From: Sva-07 sp963752815
GTDB taxonomy: Bacteria > Actinomycetota > Acidimicrobiia > Acidimicrobiales > Ilumatobacteraceae
Assembly: GCA_963752815.1 (NCBI GenBank)
Contig: CAVVZI010000007.1
Coordinates: 62,001 to 126,000 of the forward strand
Direction of reading: 5' to 3'
DNA length: 64,000 nucleotides
The position numbers and the translations under genes are program-made. Below the pieces are notes generated by a model, which was not told the origin of the DNA, made no database searches, and saw only the letters and a list, made by a program, of their open reading frames with translations. Shown piece after piece: positions 35,981-44,448 of this stretch (position 1 is its first letter; every line of letters starts with the position of its first letter).

Positions 35981-36313
35981 ATGAAGGTCATGGACGCTGC
36001 TCGCGCCATCGGAATCGTCGTCACGGATGGCGATGTGTCGGGCACGATCGACGAGCGGAAGGTGCTGACGGCACTCACCGACCTGGCGAACGACGATCCG
36101 GCGAACGCCGACCTTTTCCACGACGCTGCCGCGCGCGTCGTGCTCGCCCGCTCGGCCGGAGCCGAGGGGCCGCTCACCAGCGGCACCCGGGTCGATCCGC
36201 GCGACGACACCACGACCCAGCTCCGGTATCGGTCCGAGATGGCCGACCTGTTCCTCGACCTGGCGATCGACGTCGGGCTGCGCCAGGACAGCGAGCTTGT
36301 GCCGGCCGCCTGA
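35981..36313 (+). CDS. Hypothetical protein
   Basis: 110 aa, not recognised. It starts MKVMDAARAIGIVVTDGDVS behind GGAGGCTCAAC, so it is a convincing gene. Composition is acidic and helical, with a middle segment TALTDLANDDPANADLFHDA and an RYRSEMADLFLDLAIDVGL C-terminus. There is no signal peptide or membrane helix. It is 64 bp upstream of the small membrane protein gene on the same strand. Confidence 0.6.
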   Translation: MKVMDAARAIGIVVTDGDVSGTIDERKVLTALTDLANDDPANADLFHDAAARVVLARSAGAEGPLTSGTRVDPRDDTTTQLRYRSEMADLFLDLAIDVGLRQDSELVPAA

Positions 36314-36377
36314 TCAAATTGGAGTGGTGCTGAGCGCCGACCCAGCGCGTCAAGCCGTTGATGTCAAGGAGGAGACC

Positions 36378-36785
36378 GTGAGCAACGACCGAATCGCTCG
36401 CGGCGCACTTGGTTGCATCGCCCTGTTCATGACGCTGACGGCGCTGCAGGCAGCCTTCTTCCCCCGATCGTTCTTCGACGATTTTCCGTTTGGCCGCGGT
36501 TGGGTTGCCGCCGAGGGCGGCACCTACGACGAACACCTCGTCCGCGACGTCGGCGTGCTGTTCCTCGCACTGATCATCGTGACCGTGTGGTCCGCATGGA
36601 CCGGCAATGGTGTCGTCGCCGTCGCAATCGCTTGGCTGGTCCAAGGCGTGCTGCACCTCTGGTACCACGTCGGTCACCTCGACGGACTCGACGGACTCGA
36701 TCGGGTCGGACTCGTCGCCTCCCTCGCTGCCGTTCCACTGCTGGCGCTCGTCGCGCTGATCGCCGGCAGGACCCGGCCCAGTTGA
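36378..36785 (+). CDS. Small four-helix membrane protein
   Basis: 135 aa from GTG 36378, preceded by AAGGAGGAGACC, a near-perfect ribosome-binding site. Four hydrophobic segments are visible: ALGCIALFMTLTALQAAFF, VLFLALIIVTVWSAW, VVAVAIAWLVQGVLHLWYH and LAAVPLLALVALIAG. The loop between the first two contains FPRSFFDDFPFGRGWVA. It resembles uncharacterised small actinobacterial membrane proteins of the DoxX/DUF4345-like size class, but I cannot assign a family. The codons from 36297 to 36377 are open but unsupported. Confidence 0.65.
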   Translation: MSNDRIARGALGCIALFMTLTALQAAFFPRSFFDDFPFGRGWVAAEGGTYDEHLVRDVGVLFLALIIVTVWSAWTGNGVVAVAIAWLVQGVLHLWYHVGHLDGLDGLDRVGLVASLAAVPLLALVALIAGRTRPS

Positions 36786-36799
36786 TCGAACGGGATCGG

Positions 36800-38080
36800 T
36801 CAGCGGGGAGCGTGGGCGGGGCGCGGGTCGGGAGCGGCGTGTTCGGCTCGGTCGAGTCCGGCGTCGGTGATCGACCTGTTGGGGATGAAGAGCGTGGCGG
36901 TGAGTACGCCCGACGATGCGAACACCGCACGGAGCCCGAACGATTGGGCGAGGACTCCGCCGATGGCCGCGCCGATCGGCATGGTGCCCCAGGCGAGTAG
37001 CCGGTAGACGCTGTTGAGTCGTCCGAGGAGGTCGTCGGGGGTGACGGCTTGGCGGAACGAGACCGTGATGATGTTCCAGATCATGAGGCACGCGCCACCG
37101 ACGAACATTGCCGAGGCGATGATCCAGACGCTGCTGGTGACGGCGGGCGCTCCGGTGAAGAGGACCATTCCCACGACGGTGAGCGTGAGGGTGTGGGCTC
37201 GCCCGAGTCGTGCTTCGAGGCGTTCGTTGACGAATGTGACGGCGATACTGCCGGCGGCTGCGGTGAGGACGAGCAGCCCGAACTGCAGTTGGCTGAGTCC
37301 GAGTATCGAATCGGAGCCCACCGCGTAGAGCACGAGCACGGCTCCGGTCGCGGAGAGGGCGAGGTTGGCCACGCCGACCATCACCGCCATGGTCCGCAGT
37401 GTCGGGTTGGTCATGAGGAACCGGACGCCTTCGGCGATGTCGGCTCGGATGGTCGCCGGCGCGGTGGTGCGTTTCGGTCGGAATGTCCCGCGCAGTGTCC
37501 AGAGCGCACCGATCGCGAGTATCCACAGGGCGGTCGTGGTCCAGAACGCTGCGGCAAGCGCAAGCCCAGCGAGCAGCCCGGCGAGTGGAGGGCCGACGAA
37601 CTGTTGCGTGCCGAGCTCGATCGCGCCGAGACGACCATTGGCCCGCCCCAGTTGCTCGCGCTCGACGAGGTTGGGAAGGATCGACTGGTTCGAGGTGTCG
37701 TAGAAGACCTCGGCGACGCCGGACCCGAAGGCGATGACGTAGAGCAGGGCGATCGACCCGCTCCCGGTGTGGAGTACCGCGGCGAGCACCGCGACGAGCG
37801 AGCTTCGAACGACGTTGGCGACGATCATGGTGTGCCGCCGGTCGACACGATCGGCGAGCGCCCCGACCGGGAGCGCGAACAACAGCCACGGAAGGCTCCG
37901 AACGAGTTCGAGCCCGGCGACCACGGTGGGTGATCGTGTGAACGCGATCGCAGCGAGGGGTAGTGCCAGCTTGAAGACGCCATCGGCAAGATTCGATGCG
38001 CCTGACGACAAGGCCAGACGCCAGAACCGATTCCCCAGCCCCGGCACAGCAGGCGCTCCGTTCCCCATCCGCCTATTCAT
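36800..38080 (-). CDS. MFS transporter (enterobactin exporter-like)
   Basis: 426 aa with about 12 hydrophobic segments. The MFS signature loop is LPVGALADRVDRRHTMIVANV after helix 2, and NQSILPNLVEREQLGRANG plus GPPLAGLLAGLALAAAFW are typical of the MFS_3 (EntS-like) exporter family. The second half begins after RGTFRPKRTT. ATG 38080 lies inside the first ATTGGA...TCCAAT operator. A TTG at 38095 is the only longer option. It is divergent from an ArsR-type regulator and shares the two operators with it, so it is probably a repressor-controlled drug or metabolite efflux pump. Confidence 0.9.
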   Translation of the reverse strand: MNRRMGNGAPAVPGLGNRFWRLALSSGASNLADGVFKLALPLAAIAFTRSPTVVAGLELVRSLPWLLFALPVGALADRVDRRHTMIVANVVRSSLVAVLAAVLHTGSGSIALLYVIAFGSGVAEVFYDTSNQSILPNLVEREQLGRANGRLGAIELGTQQFVGPPLAGLLAGLALAAAFWTTTALWILAIGALWTLRGTFRPKRTTAPATIRADIAEGVRFLMTNPTLRTMAVMVGVANLALSATGAVLVLYAVGSDSILGLSQLQFGLLVLTAAAGSIAVTFVNERLEARLGRAHTLTLTVVGMVLFTGAPAVTSSVWIIASAMFVGGACLMIWNIITVSFRQAVTPDDLLGRLNSVYRLLAWGTMPIGAAIGGVLAQSFGLRAVFASSGVLTATLFIPNRSITDAGLDRAEHAAPDPRPAHAPR

Positions 38081-38096
38081 TGGATGTTCTTCCAAT
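38079..38096. promoter_or_regulatory. Operator copy 1, ATTGGA-N6-TCCAAT
   Basis: A perfect 6-bp inverted repeat with a 6-bp spacer overlaps the MFS start codon, so a bound protein would block its initiation. The identical arrangement occurs 40 bp away (38119-38136). Confidence 0.7.
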
Positions 38097-38118
38097 CATT
38101 GCGGCATCGTACCGACTG

Positions 38119-38136
38119 ATTGGAGATTCGTCCAAT
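38119..38136. promoter_or_regulatory. Operator copy 2, ATTGGA-N6-TCCAAT
   Basis: This is the second identical inverted repeat, with a different 6-bp spacer, 30 bp before the ArsR-type regulator start at 38167. The pair, centred 40 bp apart (about four helical turns), fits cooperative binding of two dimers over both divergent promoters. Confidence 0.7.
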
Positions 38137-38166
38137 GAATGCTCAGCAGCGGCTACCGTTCGGGTG

Positions 38167-38691
38167 ATGACACGCGATCGGACACCCGCCACTGCGGCGC
38201 AGGCCAAGGCACTCTCCAGCCCGATCCGACTGCGCATCCTGCGGCTCTGCCTGCACGACGAACTGACCAACCAACAACTCGCGGCCCGTCTCGGATGCGA
38301 TCCGTCGACGTTGCACTACCACGCACGGATCCTCCTCGAGGCCGGCATCCTCGAACGCGCCGAACCACGCCACGGCCCGACCGGTGCCCTCGAGAAGCCA
38401 TACCGGTCCACTGGGCAGTCGTGGACACTCGACCTCGGCACAGACAACGCTGACGCAGCCGTCGCGATGGTCGACGCGTTTCGGGCCGAACTCGCCGAAG
38501 CCGGACCCGAGTCGATCAAGTCGTCGTCGCGGTTCGTTCTCCACCTCGACGACACGACGCGAGACGAGGTGATGGAGCGAATCCAAGCGATCCTCGACGA
38601 GTACGAAGCGACCGATGACCAACGCCGGTTGGAACACTCGTCGCGATTCGGCGGGCTGTTCGTCATCCATGAACTCGCCAAGCCCGAGTAG
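38167..38691 (+). CDS. ArsR-type winged-helix regulator
   Basis: 174 aa. The N-terminal HTH reads AKALSSPIRLRILRLCLHDE, then LTNQQLAARLGCDPSTLHYH and ARILLEAGILERAE, followed by the wing up to KPYRSTG. This is the ArsR/HTH_20 pattern. No metal-binding Cys motif is seen. The C-terminal 90 residues are an additional acidic helical domain (AVAMVDAFRAELAEAG; DEVMERIQAILDEYEA) found in large ArsR-like regulators of drug efflux. It is divergent from the MFS exporter, and the two ATTGGA/TCCAAT palindromes between them are its likely operators. Confidence 0.87.
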   Translation: MTRDRTPATAAQAKALSSPIRLRILRLCLHDELTNQQLAARLGCDPSTLHYHARILLEAGILERAEPRHGPTGALEKPYRSTGQSWTLDLGTDNADAAVAMVDAFRAELAEAGPESIKSSSRFVLHLDDTTRDEVMERIQAILDEYEATDDQRRLEHSSRFGGLFVIHELAKPE

Positions 38692-38842
38692 TCACCATTC
38701 ACCTTGCCCGACGTCTGCAGCGTCCGACCGCACCCGATCCATGGCGACGCCAACGGCGGGGAGGACCGCTCGCGCCGAAGCGGCCGTTGACAGACGGCGA
38801 TACGTCGCCACAGCACTCTGGTCGCTGGTCATAATCTCGTGG

Positions 38843-39304
38843 ATGGACGTGACGTTTCGTACCGCTTCCCGTTCCGATCTCGAGGCGATCGTCGAACTGC
38901 TCGCCACCGACGTCCTCGGCGCGACGCGAGAGCGCTTCGTCATGCCGTTGCCCACGCCGTACGTCGACGCGTTCGCCGCGATCGATGCCGACCCGCGGAA
39001 CCTGCTCGTCGTCGGCGAGGTCGACGGAGTGGTGGTCGCCACGATGCAGATGACCTTCATCCCGAACATCACCTTCGTCGGCGGTGAACGAGCCCTCGTG
39101 GAGGGCGTGCGCGTCGCCGCTTCGGTCCAGCGCCACGGCGTCGGCGCCGCGCTGTTGCAGTGGGGCATCGACGAGGCGCGCCGGCGCAACTGTCGCCTCG
39201 TCGAGTTGACGACGAGCAACCAGCGCGTCGACGCCAAGCGCTTCTACGAACGGCTCGGGTTCGTCGACTCGCATCGCGGTATGAAGCTCGACCTGTGCCC
39301 CTGA
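38843..39304 (+). CDS. GNAT family N-acetyltransferase
   Basis: 153 aa from ATG 38843. It opens VTFRTASRSDLEAIVELLA (strand 1/helix 1) and carries the acetyl-CoA pyrophosphate loop in VRVAASVQRHGVGAALLQWG (the V-Q-R-H-G-V-G form of Q/RxxGxG/A). It ends with CRLVELTTSNQRVDAKRFYERLGF, the standard motif B. The substrate is unknown. The open frame upstream to 38615 overlaps the ArsR gene and is not supported. The gene converges on the cupin gene. Confidence 0.88.
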   Translation: MDVTFRTASRSDLEAIVELLATDVLGATRERFVMPLPTPYVDAFAAIDADPRNLLVVGEVDGVVVATMQMTFIPNITFVGGERALVEGVRVAASVQRHGVGAALLQWGIDEARRRNCRLVELTTSNQRVDAKRFYERLGFVDSHRGMKLDLCP

Positions 39305-39361
39305 ACCTTCGGCCCAGCTCACCTCCCCCGGCGCCTCACCAGCAGCGCGCCGGGACGCCGT

Positions 39362-39733
39362 TTACATCGAGGCCATCACCCGCGCGCAGTGCGCCATCAG
39401 TTCGTCGTACTGGTCCGACGGCGAGAACTCCAGATACACAGCGTCGGTCCGTGCCTCGAGGTTGTGGCCGGGCGGCCAGAAGTACGCCTCGCCTGCGTCG
39501 TAGGTCCGCTCCCCGTCGCTGGTCCGGACGAGCATCGTGCCGCTGATGATGTAACCCCAGTGATCGCATTGGCACTCATCGTCGGGCAGCCCCTTGAACA
39601 GCGGCCGCGTGTCGACCCCCTTGGCCAGGCGGATGAGGCACATCGCGAGGTCGCCGTGATCGACCCGTCGAATGTCGACGCCGGGGGCTTCGAGCGCCCT
39701 CGGCGCGTCCTCCCACGAGATTCCGTCGGCCAT
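39362..39733 (-). CDS. Cupin-like protein
   Basis: 123 aa from ATG 39733, which has AGGGAGGGCAA directly upstream. The sequence runs IRRVDHGDLAMCLIRLAKGV, then PLFKGLPDDECQCDHWGYII and SGTMLVRTSDGERTYDAGEAY followed by FWPPGHN. This is a small beta-barrel (cupin_2-like) with HWGY replacing the usual HxH and a conserved GHN end. A metal-site Cys/His pair (CQCDHWG) is visible. The role is unknown. Orthologues commonly occur as stand-alone proteins in actinobacteria. Confidence 0.72.
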   Translation of the reverse strand: MADGISWEDAPRALEAPGVDIRRVDHGDLAMCLIRLAKGVDTRPLFKGLPDDECQCDHWGYIISGTMLVRTSDGERTYDAGEAYFWPPGHNLEARTDAVYLEFSPSDQYDELMAHCARVMASM

Positions 39734-39867
39734 TTGCCCTCCCTGAGTGAGTGCGCCCGCTTCCGGGAATGAACCGTACCCCACGCGATTCTTCACAGGG
39801 ACTGCACACGGGGCCTTCGCCCTGAATGGCCTGCGGAGCCCCGCGAAACCGTCCCGAAAAGCCAATT

Positions 39868-39889
39868 GACCAGGGCATTTGCCCTGGTC
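39868..39889 (-). terminator. Rho-independent terminator after tRNA-Leu
   Basis: A perfect 9-bp stem GACCAGGGC/GCCCTGGTC with a 4-nt loop lies immediately downstream of the tRNA on the minus strand, followed by AATTGGCTTTT. This is the only terminator in the window with a U-rich tail. Confidence 0.8.
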
Positions 39890-39892
39890 AGG

Positions 39893-39980
39893 TGGTGTCG
39901 GAGGGGGGACTTGAACCCCCACGCCCATAATAGGGCACTAGCACCTCAAGCTAGCGCGTCTGCCATTCCGCCACTCCGAC
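39893..39980 (-). tRNA. tRNA-Leu (anticodon GAG), CCA encoded
   Basis: The minus strand folds into a class II tRNA. The acceptor stem is GTCGGAG/CTCCGAC with discriminator A and encoded CCA (39893-39895). The anticodon stem is CTAGC/GCTAG around the loop TTGAGGT, giving anticodon GAG. A long variable arm follows, and the T arm is GGGGG TTCAAGT CCCCC. GAG reads CUC/CUU Leu codons. Its position next to secG is a conserved bacterial arrangement. Confidence 0.95.
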
Positions 39981-40017
39981 GTGGTGGGTCGTTGACCCTA
40001 TCTGTTGGCTTTCTCGG

Positions 40018-40248
40018 CTACACCGTGTCCAACAGGAAATCGAGGGCCACGAGCGTGAAGATCCAGATGAGGGCAAACACGAATGTGATGCGGTTCAGGT
40101 TACGTTCCGCCGCCGACGAGCCCAAGGCCGCTCCGCCGCCGCCGCCGAACATGTCGGACAGGCCGCCACCGCGTCCGCTGTGCATCAGGATTCCTGCAAT
40201 CAGCGCCGCCATCGAGAGCACGTTGATCGCCAGAGTGAGGTAGAGCAT
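40018..40248 (-). CDS. secG: Protein translocase subunit SecG
   Basis: 76 aa. Two membrane helices, MLYLTLAINVLSMAALIAGI and NRITFVFALIWIFTLVALDF, are joined by a Gly-rich loop GRGGGLSDMFGGGGGAALGS. This is the SecG signature, with the GGLS...FGG motif. SecG associates with SecYE and assists SecA-driven preprotein export. The ATG at 40248 is used, and a GTG at 40260 is an alternative. It lies 24 bp after oppF on the same strand, so it may be transcribed from the peptide-transporter operon. Normally it follows tpiA directly. Confidence 0.92.
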   Translation of the reverse strand: MLYLTLAINVLSMAALIAGILMHSGRGGGLSDMFGGGGGAALGSSAAERNLNRITFVFALIWIFTLVALDFLLDTV

Positions 40249-40271
40249 GACGTCGCGCACGGCCGGGAATC

Positions 40272-41339
40272 CTACCGGTCGGACGGCTGGAAGCTCACCG
40301 GCGCACCCTGGTCGACGAAGATCGTCTCCGGGAAATGGCAGGCGACGGGGTGGCTCGTCCCGCGCTCGATCAGCAGCGGTTCCTCCTCCGCGCACTTGCC
40401 CTCCGCCTTCGGGCAACGCGTCCGGAATCGGCATCCGCTCGGCGGGTTGATCGGCGACGGCACCTCGCCCTGCAGGACGACGCGCCGCCGTTCCCGCTCG
40501 CTCACCGGGTCGGGCGACGGGGCCGCCGACAGCAGGGCCTGGGTGTACGGGTGCGCCGGCTTCGTGTAGATCTGATCGGCCGGCCCGATCTCCATGATCT
40601 TGCCGAGATACATCACCGCGACGCTGTCGGAGACGTGCCGCACGACCGCCAGGTCGTGGGCGATGAAGAGGTAGCTCAGCCCGAGTTCGCCCTGGAGGTC
40701 CTCCAGGAGGTTCATCACCCCGGCCTGGATGCTCACGTCGAGCGCCGAGACCGGCTCGTCGAGCACGAGCAGTTTCGGGTTCAATGCGAGGGCCCGCGCG
40801 ATCCCGACACGTTGGCGCTGACCGCCGGAGAATTCGTGCGGGAACCGCCGGGCGTGGTCGGGCGAGAGCCCGACGAGGTCGAGCAACTCCTCGACCCGAG
40901 CCTCGTGATCTCCCGGCACCTTGTGGATCTGCAACGGCTCCGCGATCGCGGCGCCGACCGTCATGCGCGGGTCCAACGACGCGTAGGGGTCCTGGAACAC
41001 CATCTGGAACTCGCGCCGCAGCTTTCGGAGTTCCTTGCGCGGCATTCCGATGAGCTCGCGGCCCTCGAAACGCACCGAGCCGCCCGTGGGCGCGAGCAGC
41101 TGCAACACGCACCGCCCGACCGTCGACTTGCCCGAGCCACTCTCGCCGACGAGGCCCAGTGCGGTGCCCGGTGGAACGGCGAACGACACTCCGGACACCG
41201 CCTGGACATACCGCTGGACCGAACGGAACCCGCGATGCTCCCGCACCGGGAACGTCTTGACGAGATCCTGCACGTCGAGCATCGGAACCGGCGCGGTGGT
41301 CGTCACGTCACCGATGCGCATCTCGGTCGCCGCGCTCAC
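40272..41339 (-). CDS. oppF: Oligo/dipeptide ABC transporter ATPase (OppF/DppF-like)
   Basis: 355 aa. Walker A is GLVGESGSGKSTVGRCVL (about residue 60), the signature is HEFSGGQRQRVGIARALAL, Walker B is LLVLDEPVSALDVS and the switch is FIAHDLAVVRHV. The C-terminal PSPINPPSGCRFRTRCPKAE is the oligopeptide-type extension whose Cys cluster can bind an Fe-S centre. The GTG at 41339 overlaps the stop of the partner ATPase gene (GTGA), which settles the start. Last transporter gene of the operon before secG. Confidence 0.94.
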   Translation of the reverse strand: MSAATEMRIGDVTTTAPVPMLDVQDLVKTFPVREHRGFRSVQRYVQAVSGVSFAVPPGTALGLVGESGSGKSTVGRCVLQLLAPTGGSVRFEGRELIGMPRKELRKLRREFQMVFQDPYASLDPRMTVGAAIAEPLQIHKVPGDHEARVEELLDLVGLSPDHARRFPHEFSGGQRQRVGIARALALNPKLLVLDEPVSALDVSIQAGVMNLLEDLQGELGLSYLFIAHDLAVVRHVSDSVAVMYLGKIMEIGPADQIYTKPAHPYTQALLSAAPSPDPVSERERRRVVLQGEVPSPINPPSGCRFRTRCPKAEGKCAEEEPLLIERGTSHPVACHFPETIFVDQGAPVSFQPSDR

Positions 41340-42316
41340 AACGATCCCACCGTCACGGCCAATTCCTCGGCGCGGATGCACGCCGTCTCGAGATCACCGA
41401 ACGGGTGGAGGTCGGGCAGACCGACCGCACAGTCGGGAACGGAATGCGGACATCTGACGCGGAACGCACATCCGCTCGGCGGGTGCAGCATGTTCGGTGG
41501 CGCGCCAGGAATCGGTATGAGGCGTTCGTTGCCCAGTCCCGGCATGCTGCCCATCAGCCCCAGCGTGTAGGGGTGGGAGGGGTGATCGAAGATCGAGTGC
41601 ACGTTGCCGCGCTCGACCGGCCGACCCGCATACATGACCTGCACCTGATCGGCGATTCGAGCGACGACGCCGAGATCGTGGGTGATGAACACCACCGCGG
41701 CGCCGGTCTGATTCTGGATGTTCTGGATCACTTCCAGGATCTGGGCCTGGACCGTCACGTCGAGTGCGGTGGTCGGCTCGTCGGCGATGAGGACGTCGGG
41801 GTCGTTGGCGATCGCCATGGCGATCATGACGCGTTGTCGCATCCCACCCGAGAACTCGTGTGGATATTGCCGGGCCCGATCCTTCGGTTGTGGGATGCCG
41901 ACCAGGTCGAGGAGGTCGACGGCGCGCGCCGCAGCCGCGTCCTTCGACACGTCCTGATGCGACCGGATCATCTCCGCGACCTGCGCCCCGATCCGATGCG
42001 TCGGGTTGAGCGCCGACAACGGGTCCTGGAAGATCATGGCGATCTTCCGCCCGCGGGCGGCCTGCCACTGCTTCTTCGTCGCCTTGAGCAGGTCGAAGCC
42101 GCCGACTTTCACCTCACCCGTGACGATCGCCGACTCGGGCAACAAGCCCATCGCCGCGAGCACGGTGACCGACTTGCCCGAGCCGCTCTCGCCGACGATG
42201 CCGAGCAGCTCCCCCGGCTGCACCGAAAAGCTGACGCCCCGAACGGCTTGGACCATCCCGCCGTGCGCCGGGAACGAGACGTGGAGGTCGTTGACTTCGA
42301 ACGCCGGGTCGGTCAC
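41336..42316 (-). CDS. oppD: Oligo/dipeptide ABC transporter ATPase (OppD/DppD-like)
   Basis: 326 aa. Walker A is GIVGESGSGKSVTVLAAMG, the signature is HEFSGGMRQRVMIAMAI, Walker B is VLIADEPTTALDVTVQ and the switch is FITHDLGVVARIADQV. The C-terminal NMLHPPSGCAFRVRCPHSV is the Cys-containing oligopeptide extension. Starts at GTG 42316 in a 4-bp overlap with the permease gene. With OppF it forms the heterodimeric motor for peptide or nickel/opine-type uptake. The ligand is undetermined. Confidence 0.94.
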   Translation of the reverse strand: MTDPAFEVNDLHVSFPAHGGMVQAVRGVSFSVQPGELLGIVGESGSGKSVTVLAAMGLLPESAIVTGEVKVGGFDLLKATKKQWQAARGRKIAMIFQDPLSALNPTHRIGAQVAEMIRSHQDVSKDAAAARAVDLLDLVGIPQPKDRARQYPHEFSGGMRQRVMIAMAIANDPDVLIADEPTTALDVTVQAQILEVIQNIQNQTGAAVVFITHDLGVVARIADQVQVMYAGRPVERGNVHSIFDHPSHPYTLGLMGSMPGLGNERLIPIPGAPPNMLHPPSGCAFRVRCPHSVPDCAVGLPDLHPFGDLETACIRAEELAVTVGSL

Positions 42317-43329
42317 GCGCGATCCTTGTTCGCCTTCGGGTCGAACGAGTCGCGCAGACCGTCACCGACGAAGTTGATGCACACGATGGTGATCACGAGG
42401 AAGACGCACGGGAAGACGACCAGCCACCAGTAGCCGGACAGGATGGTCCGCTTCGATTGACCGATCAGGAGGCCCCACGTCGTCCTGCCTTCGCCCGGGC
42501 TCGGCCCGTATCCGAAGAATGACAACGTCGACTCGGCGAGGATCGCGCCGACCACGGCCAGGCTGAGGGCCACCATGATCGGGCCGAGCGCGTTCGGGAT
42601 GAGATGGCGGAACACGATGCGCGGTCCACTGGCACCGATCGACCGCGCGGCTTCGACGTACTCGCGTTCCTTCATGCCGAGCACCTCGCCGCGCACGATG
42701 CGCGCGACCGCCATCCACGACACCACGGCGAGGAGGATCACCATGAATCTGGTCGAGGATTTCTCCCCCATGACCGACGCGATGAGGGGGATCTCGGCCA
42801 ACACGTTCCGGAGCACGAGCAGTGACACGAGGATCGGGAAGGCGAGGAAGACATCGGTGAGGCGCATCAGCACGTCGTCGAACTTTCCGCCGCGGTACCC
42901 GGCGATCGCGCCGATGATGGCACCGACCGTGCAGGCGATCAACGCCACCGAGATGCCGATGATGATCGACACGCGGCCGCCGTAGAAGATGCGGCTGTAC
43001 AGGTCGCGGTTGAGGTCGTCGGTCCCGAACCAGGCCTTCGCGCTGGGGGGTGAGTTGATGAACGTCGTGTCGGTGACCGGCAATCGCTCGGTTTCGCCGT
43101 ATCGGGCCGGGATGCTCGGGAAGAGGCAGGCCAGCACGACGATGGTCAGGAGAACGAGCGCGAACATCGCCACCCAGTTCCGACGGAACCGGCCGAGCGC
43201 CAGACGGAACGGCGAGCGGGACTCGGTGCTCAGGCCTTCGGACGCGTTGACCTCGTCGAGGCCGGACAGGTCGGCCGGGGTGGTCGGCTCGAAGTCGGTT
43301 GGGAGCGGAGTTGCAGATAGGTCAGTCAA
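42313..43329 (-). CDS. oppC: Peptide ABC transporter permease (OppC/DppC-like)
   Basis: 338 aa. A polar N-terminus of about 45 residues leads to helix 1 (WVAMFALVLLTIVVLACLFP), then a long periplasmic loop containing PPSAKAWFGTDDLNRDLYSR, and the permease core with the EAA motif in EYVEAARSIGASGPRIVFRH. The final VFLVITIVCINFVGDGLRDSF plus DPK is standard. The likely start is a TTG at 43329 overlapping the oppB stop. No ATG or GTG fits as well. It is one of the two membrane subunits of this importer. Confidence 0.92.
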   Translation of the reverse strand: MTDLSATPLPTDFEPTTPADLSGLDEVNASEGLSTESRSPFRLALGRFRRNWVAMFALVLLTIVVLACLFPSIPARYGETERLPVTDTTFINSPPSAKAWFGTDDLNRDLYSRIFYGGRVSIIIGISVALIACTVGAIIGAIAGYRGGKFDDVLMRLTDVFLAFPILVSLLVLRNVLAEIPLIASVMGEKSSTRFMVILLAVVSWMAVARIVRGEVLGMKEREYVEAARSIGASGPRIVFRHLIPNALGPIMVALSLAVVGAILAESTLSFFGYGPSPGEGRTTWGLLIGQSKRTILSGYWWLVVFPCVFLVITIVCINFVGDGLRDSFDPKANKDRA

Positions 43330-44302
43330 GACGGATCCTCGGGTCGAGGTAGGCGTACAGAACGTCGGCGAACAGGTTCGCCAGGATCACGCCAAGGACG
43401 ACGAACACCATCCACGGCATGAGCTGTGGGAAGTCTCCGTTCTCGTAGGCCGTGAGGAAGTAGTCCCCCATCCCGCGGGTCTCGAAGATCCGCTCGGTGA
43501 TGATGAGGCCGCCGACGATCGCACCGAAGTCGATGGCGGCGACCGTCACGATCGGGATGAGCGCGTTGCGAAGGGCGTGGCGCACGAGGATCCGGCGCTC
43601 GCTGATCCCCTTGGCGCGCCCGGTGCGCAGGTAATCGTTGTTCTTGACCTCGAGCAGCGAGGCCCGCATGTAGCGCGAGTACACGGCGATCACCTGGATC
43701 GCCACGACGGTGATCGGCAGGATCATGTGCTTGAACCGCAAGACGGGGTCGAACCCACTGTGGCCGGGCGGGTACACCCCCGACGTGGGCAGCACCGGTC
43801 TCTCCAGATGGAACCATTTCGTGAGGAGGATGGCGAAGAGGAGCTGCAGCAGTACCGCCGAGATGTACGGAGGAATGCTGATCCCGACGAAGGCGGTCGT
43901 GGTCGTTGCGGTGTCGAACGTCGACCTCGGCCGCATGGCCGAGAGGATGCCGATCAGGAGGCCGATCGTGATCCCGACGATCGAAGCGATCCCGCCGAGC
44001 ACCAGCGTGTTCACCAAGGCGACCCGCAGCTCGGGCCAGACCGGACGGCTGCCCTTGATCGAGTTGCCCCAATTGAAGGTGACGAAGTTCCAGAGCCAGT
44101 TGAAGTACTGCTGGACGATGTTGCCGTTCAGGCCGTTCGTGTCCTTGTACTGCTGCACCTTGGCTTCGCTCGCACGTGGGTTCAACCGCAGATAACTCTG
44201 TACCGGATCGGTCCCGAGCCGTATCGCGACGAACACGAGAAAGGTGATGACGAGCAGAGTGGGCACTGTCCACACCAAGCGCCGCGTCACGAAACGAAAC
44301 AT
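43322..44302 (-). CDS. oppB: Peptide ABC transporter permease (OppB/DppB-like)
   Basis: 326 aa. The N-terminal VTRRLVWTVPTLLVITFLVF with RLGTDP is the OppB start, and YLRTGRAKGISERRILVRHA is the EAA loop that contacts the ATPases. It ends with MVFVVLGVILANLFADVLYAY followed by LDPRIRLD. The ATG is at 44302. It follows the binding-protein gene after 146 bp that contain a strong hairpin, and it overlaps oppC. Confidence 0.93.
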   Translation of the reverse strand: MFRFVTRRLVWTVPTLLVITFLVFVAIRLGTDPVQSYLRLNPRASEAKVQQYKDTNGLNGNIVQQYFNWLWNFVTFNWGNSIKGSRPVWPELRVALVNTLVLGGIASIVGITIGLLIGILSAMRPRSTFDTATTTTAFVGISIPPYISAVLLQLLFAILLTKWFHLERPVLPTSGVYPPGHSGFDPVLRFKHMILPITVVAIQVIAVYSRYMRASLLEVKNNDYLRTGRAKGISERRILVRHALRNALIPIVTVAAIDFGAIVGGLIITERIFETRGMGDYFLTAYENGDFPQLMPWMVFVVLGVILANLFADVLYAYLDPRIRLD

Positions 44303-44369
44303 GAGTCCGGTACCTCGGATCCGATGAAAGTCTTTTGAAGAACTGTAGTACGCGCGATCGTGAGGGGGT

Positions 44370-44400
44370 GCTGCGGGACCGGCACAGCCGGCCCCGCAGC
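44370..44400 (-). terminator. Intercistronic hairpin between oppA-like gene and oppB
   Basis: GCTGCGGG and CCGGC pair with GCCGG and CCCGCAGC across a single A/C mismatch and a 3-nt loop (14-bp stem). Such hairpins after binding-protein genes commonly stabilise the upstream message or reduce read-through to the permease genes. Confidence 0.5.
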
Positions 44401-44448
44401 GTCGTCCCCCAACTACGCGGTGTTCAAACCTGGATCAGAAGATCCTGG

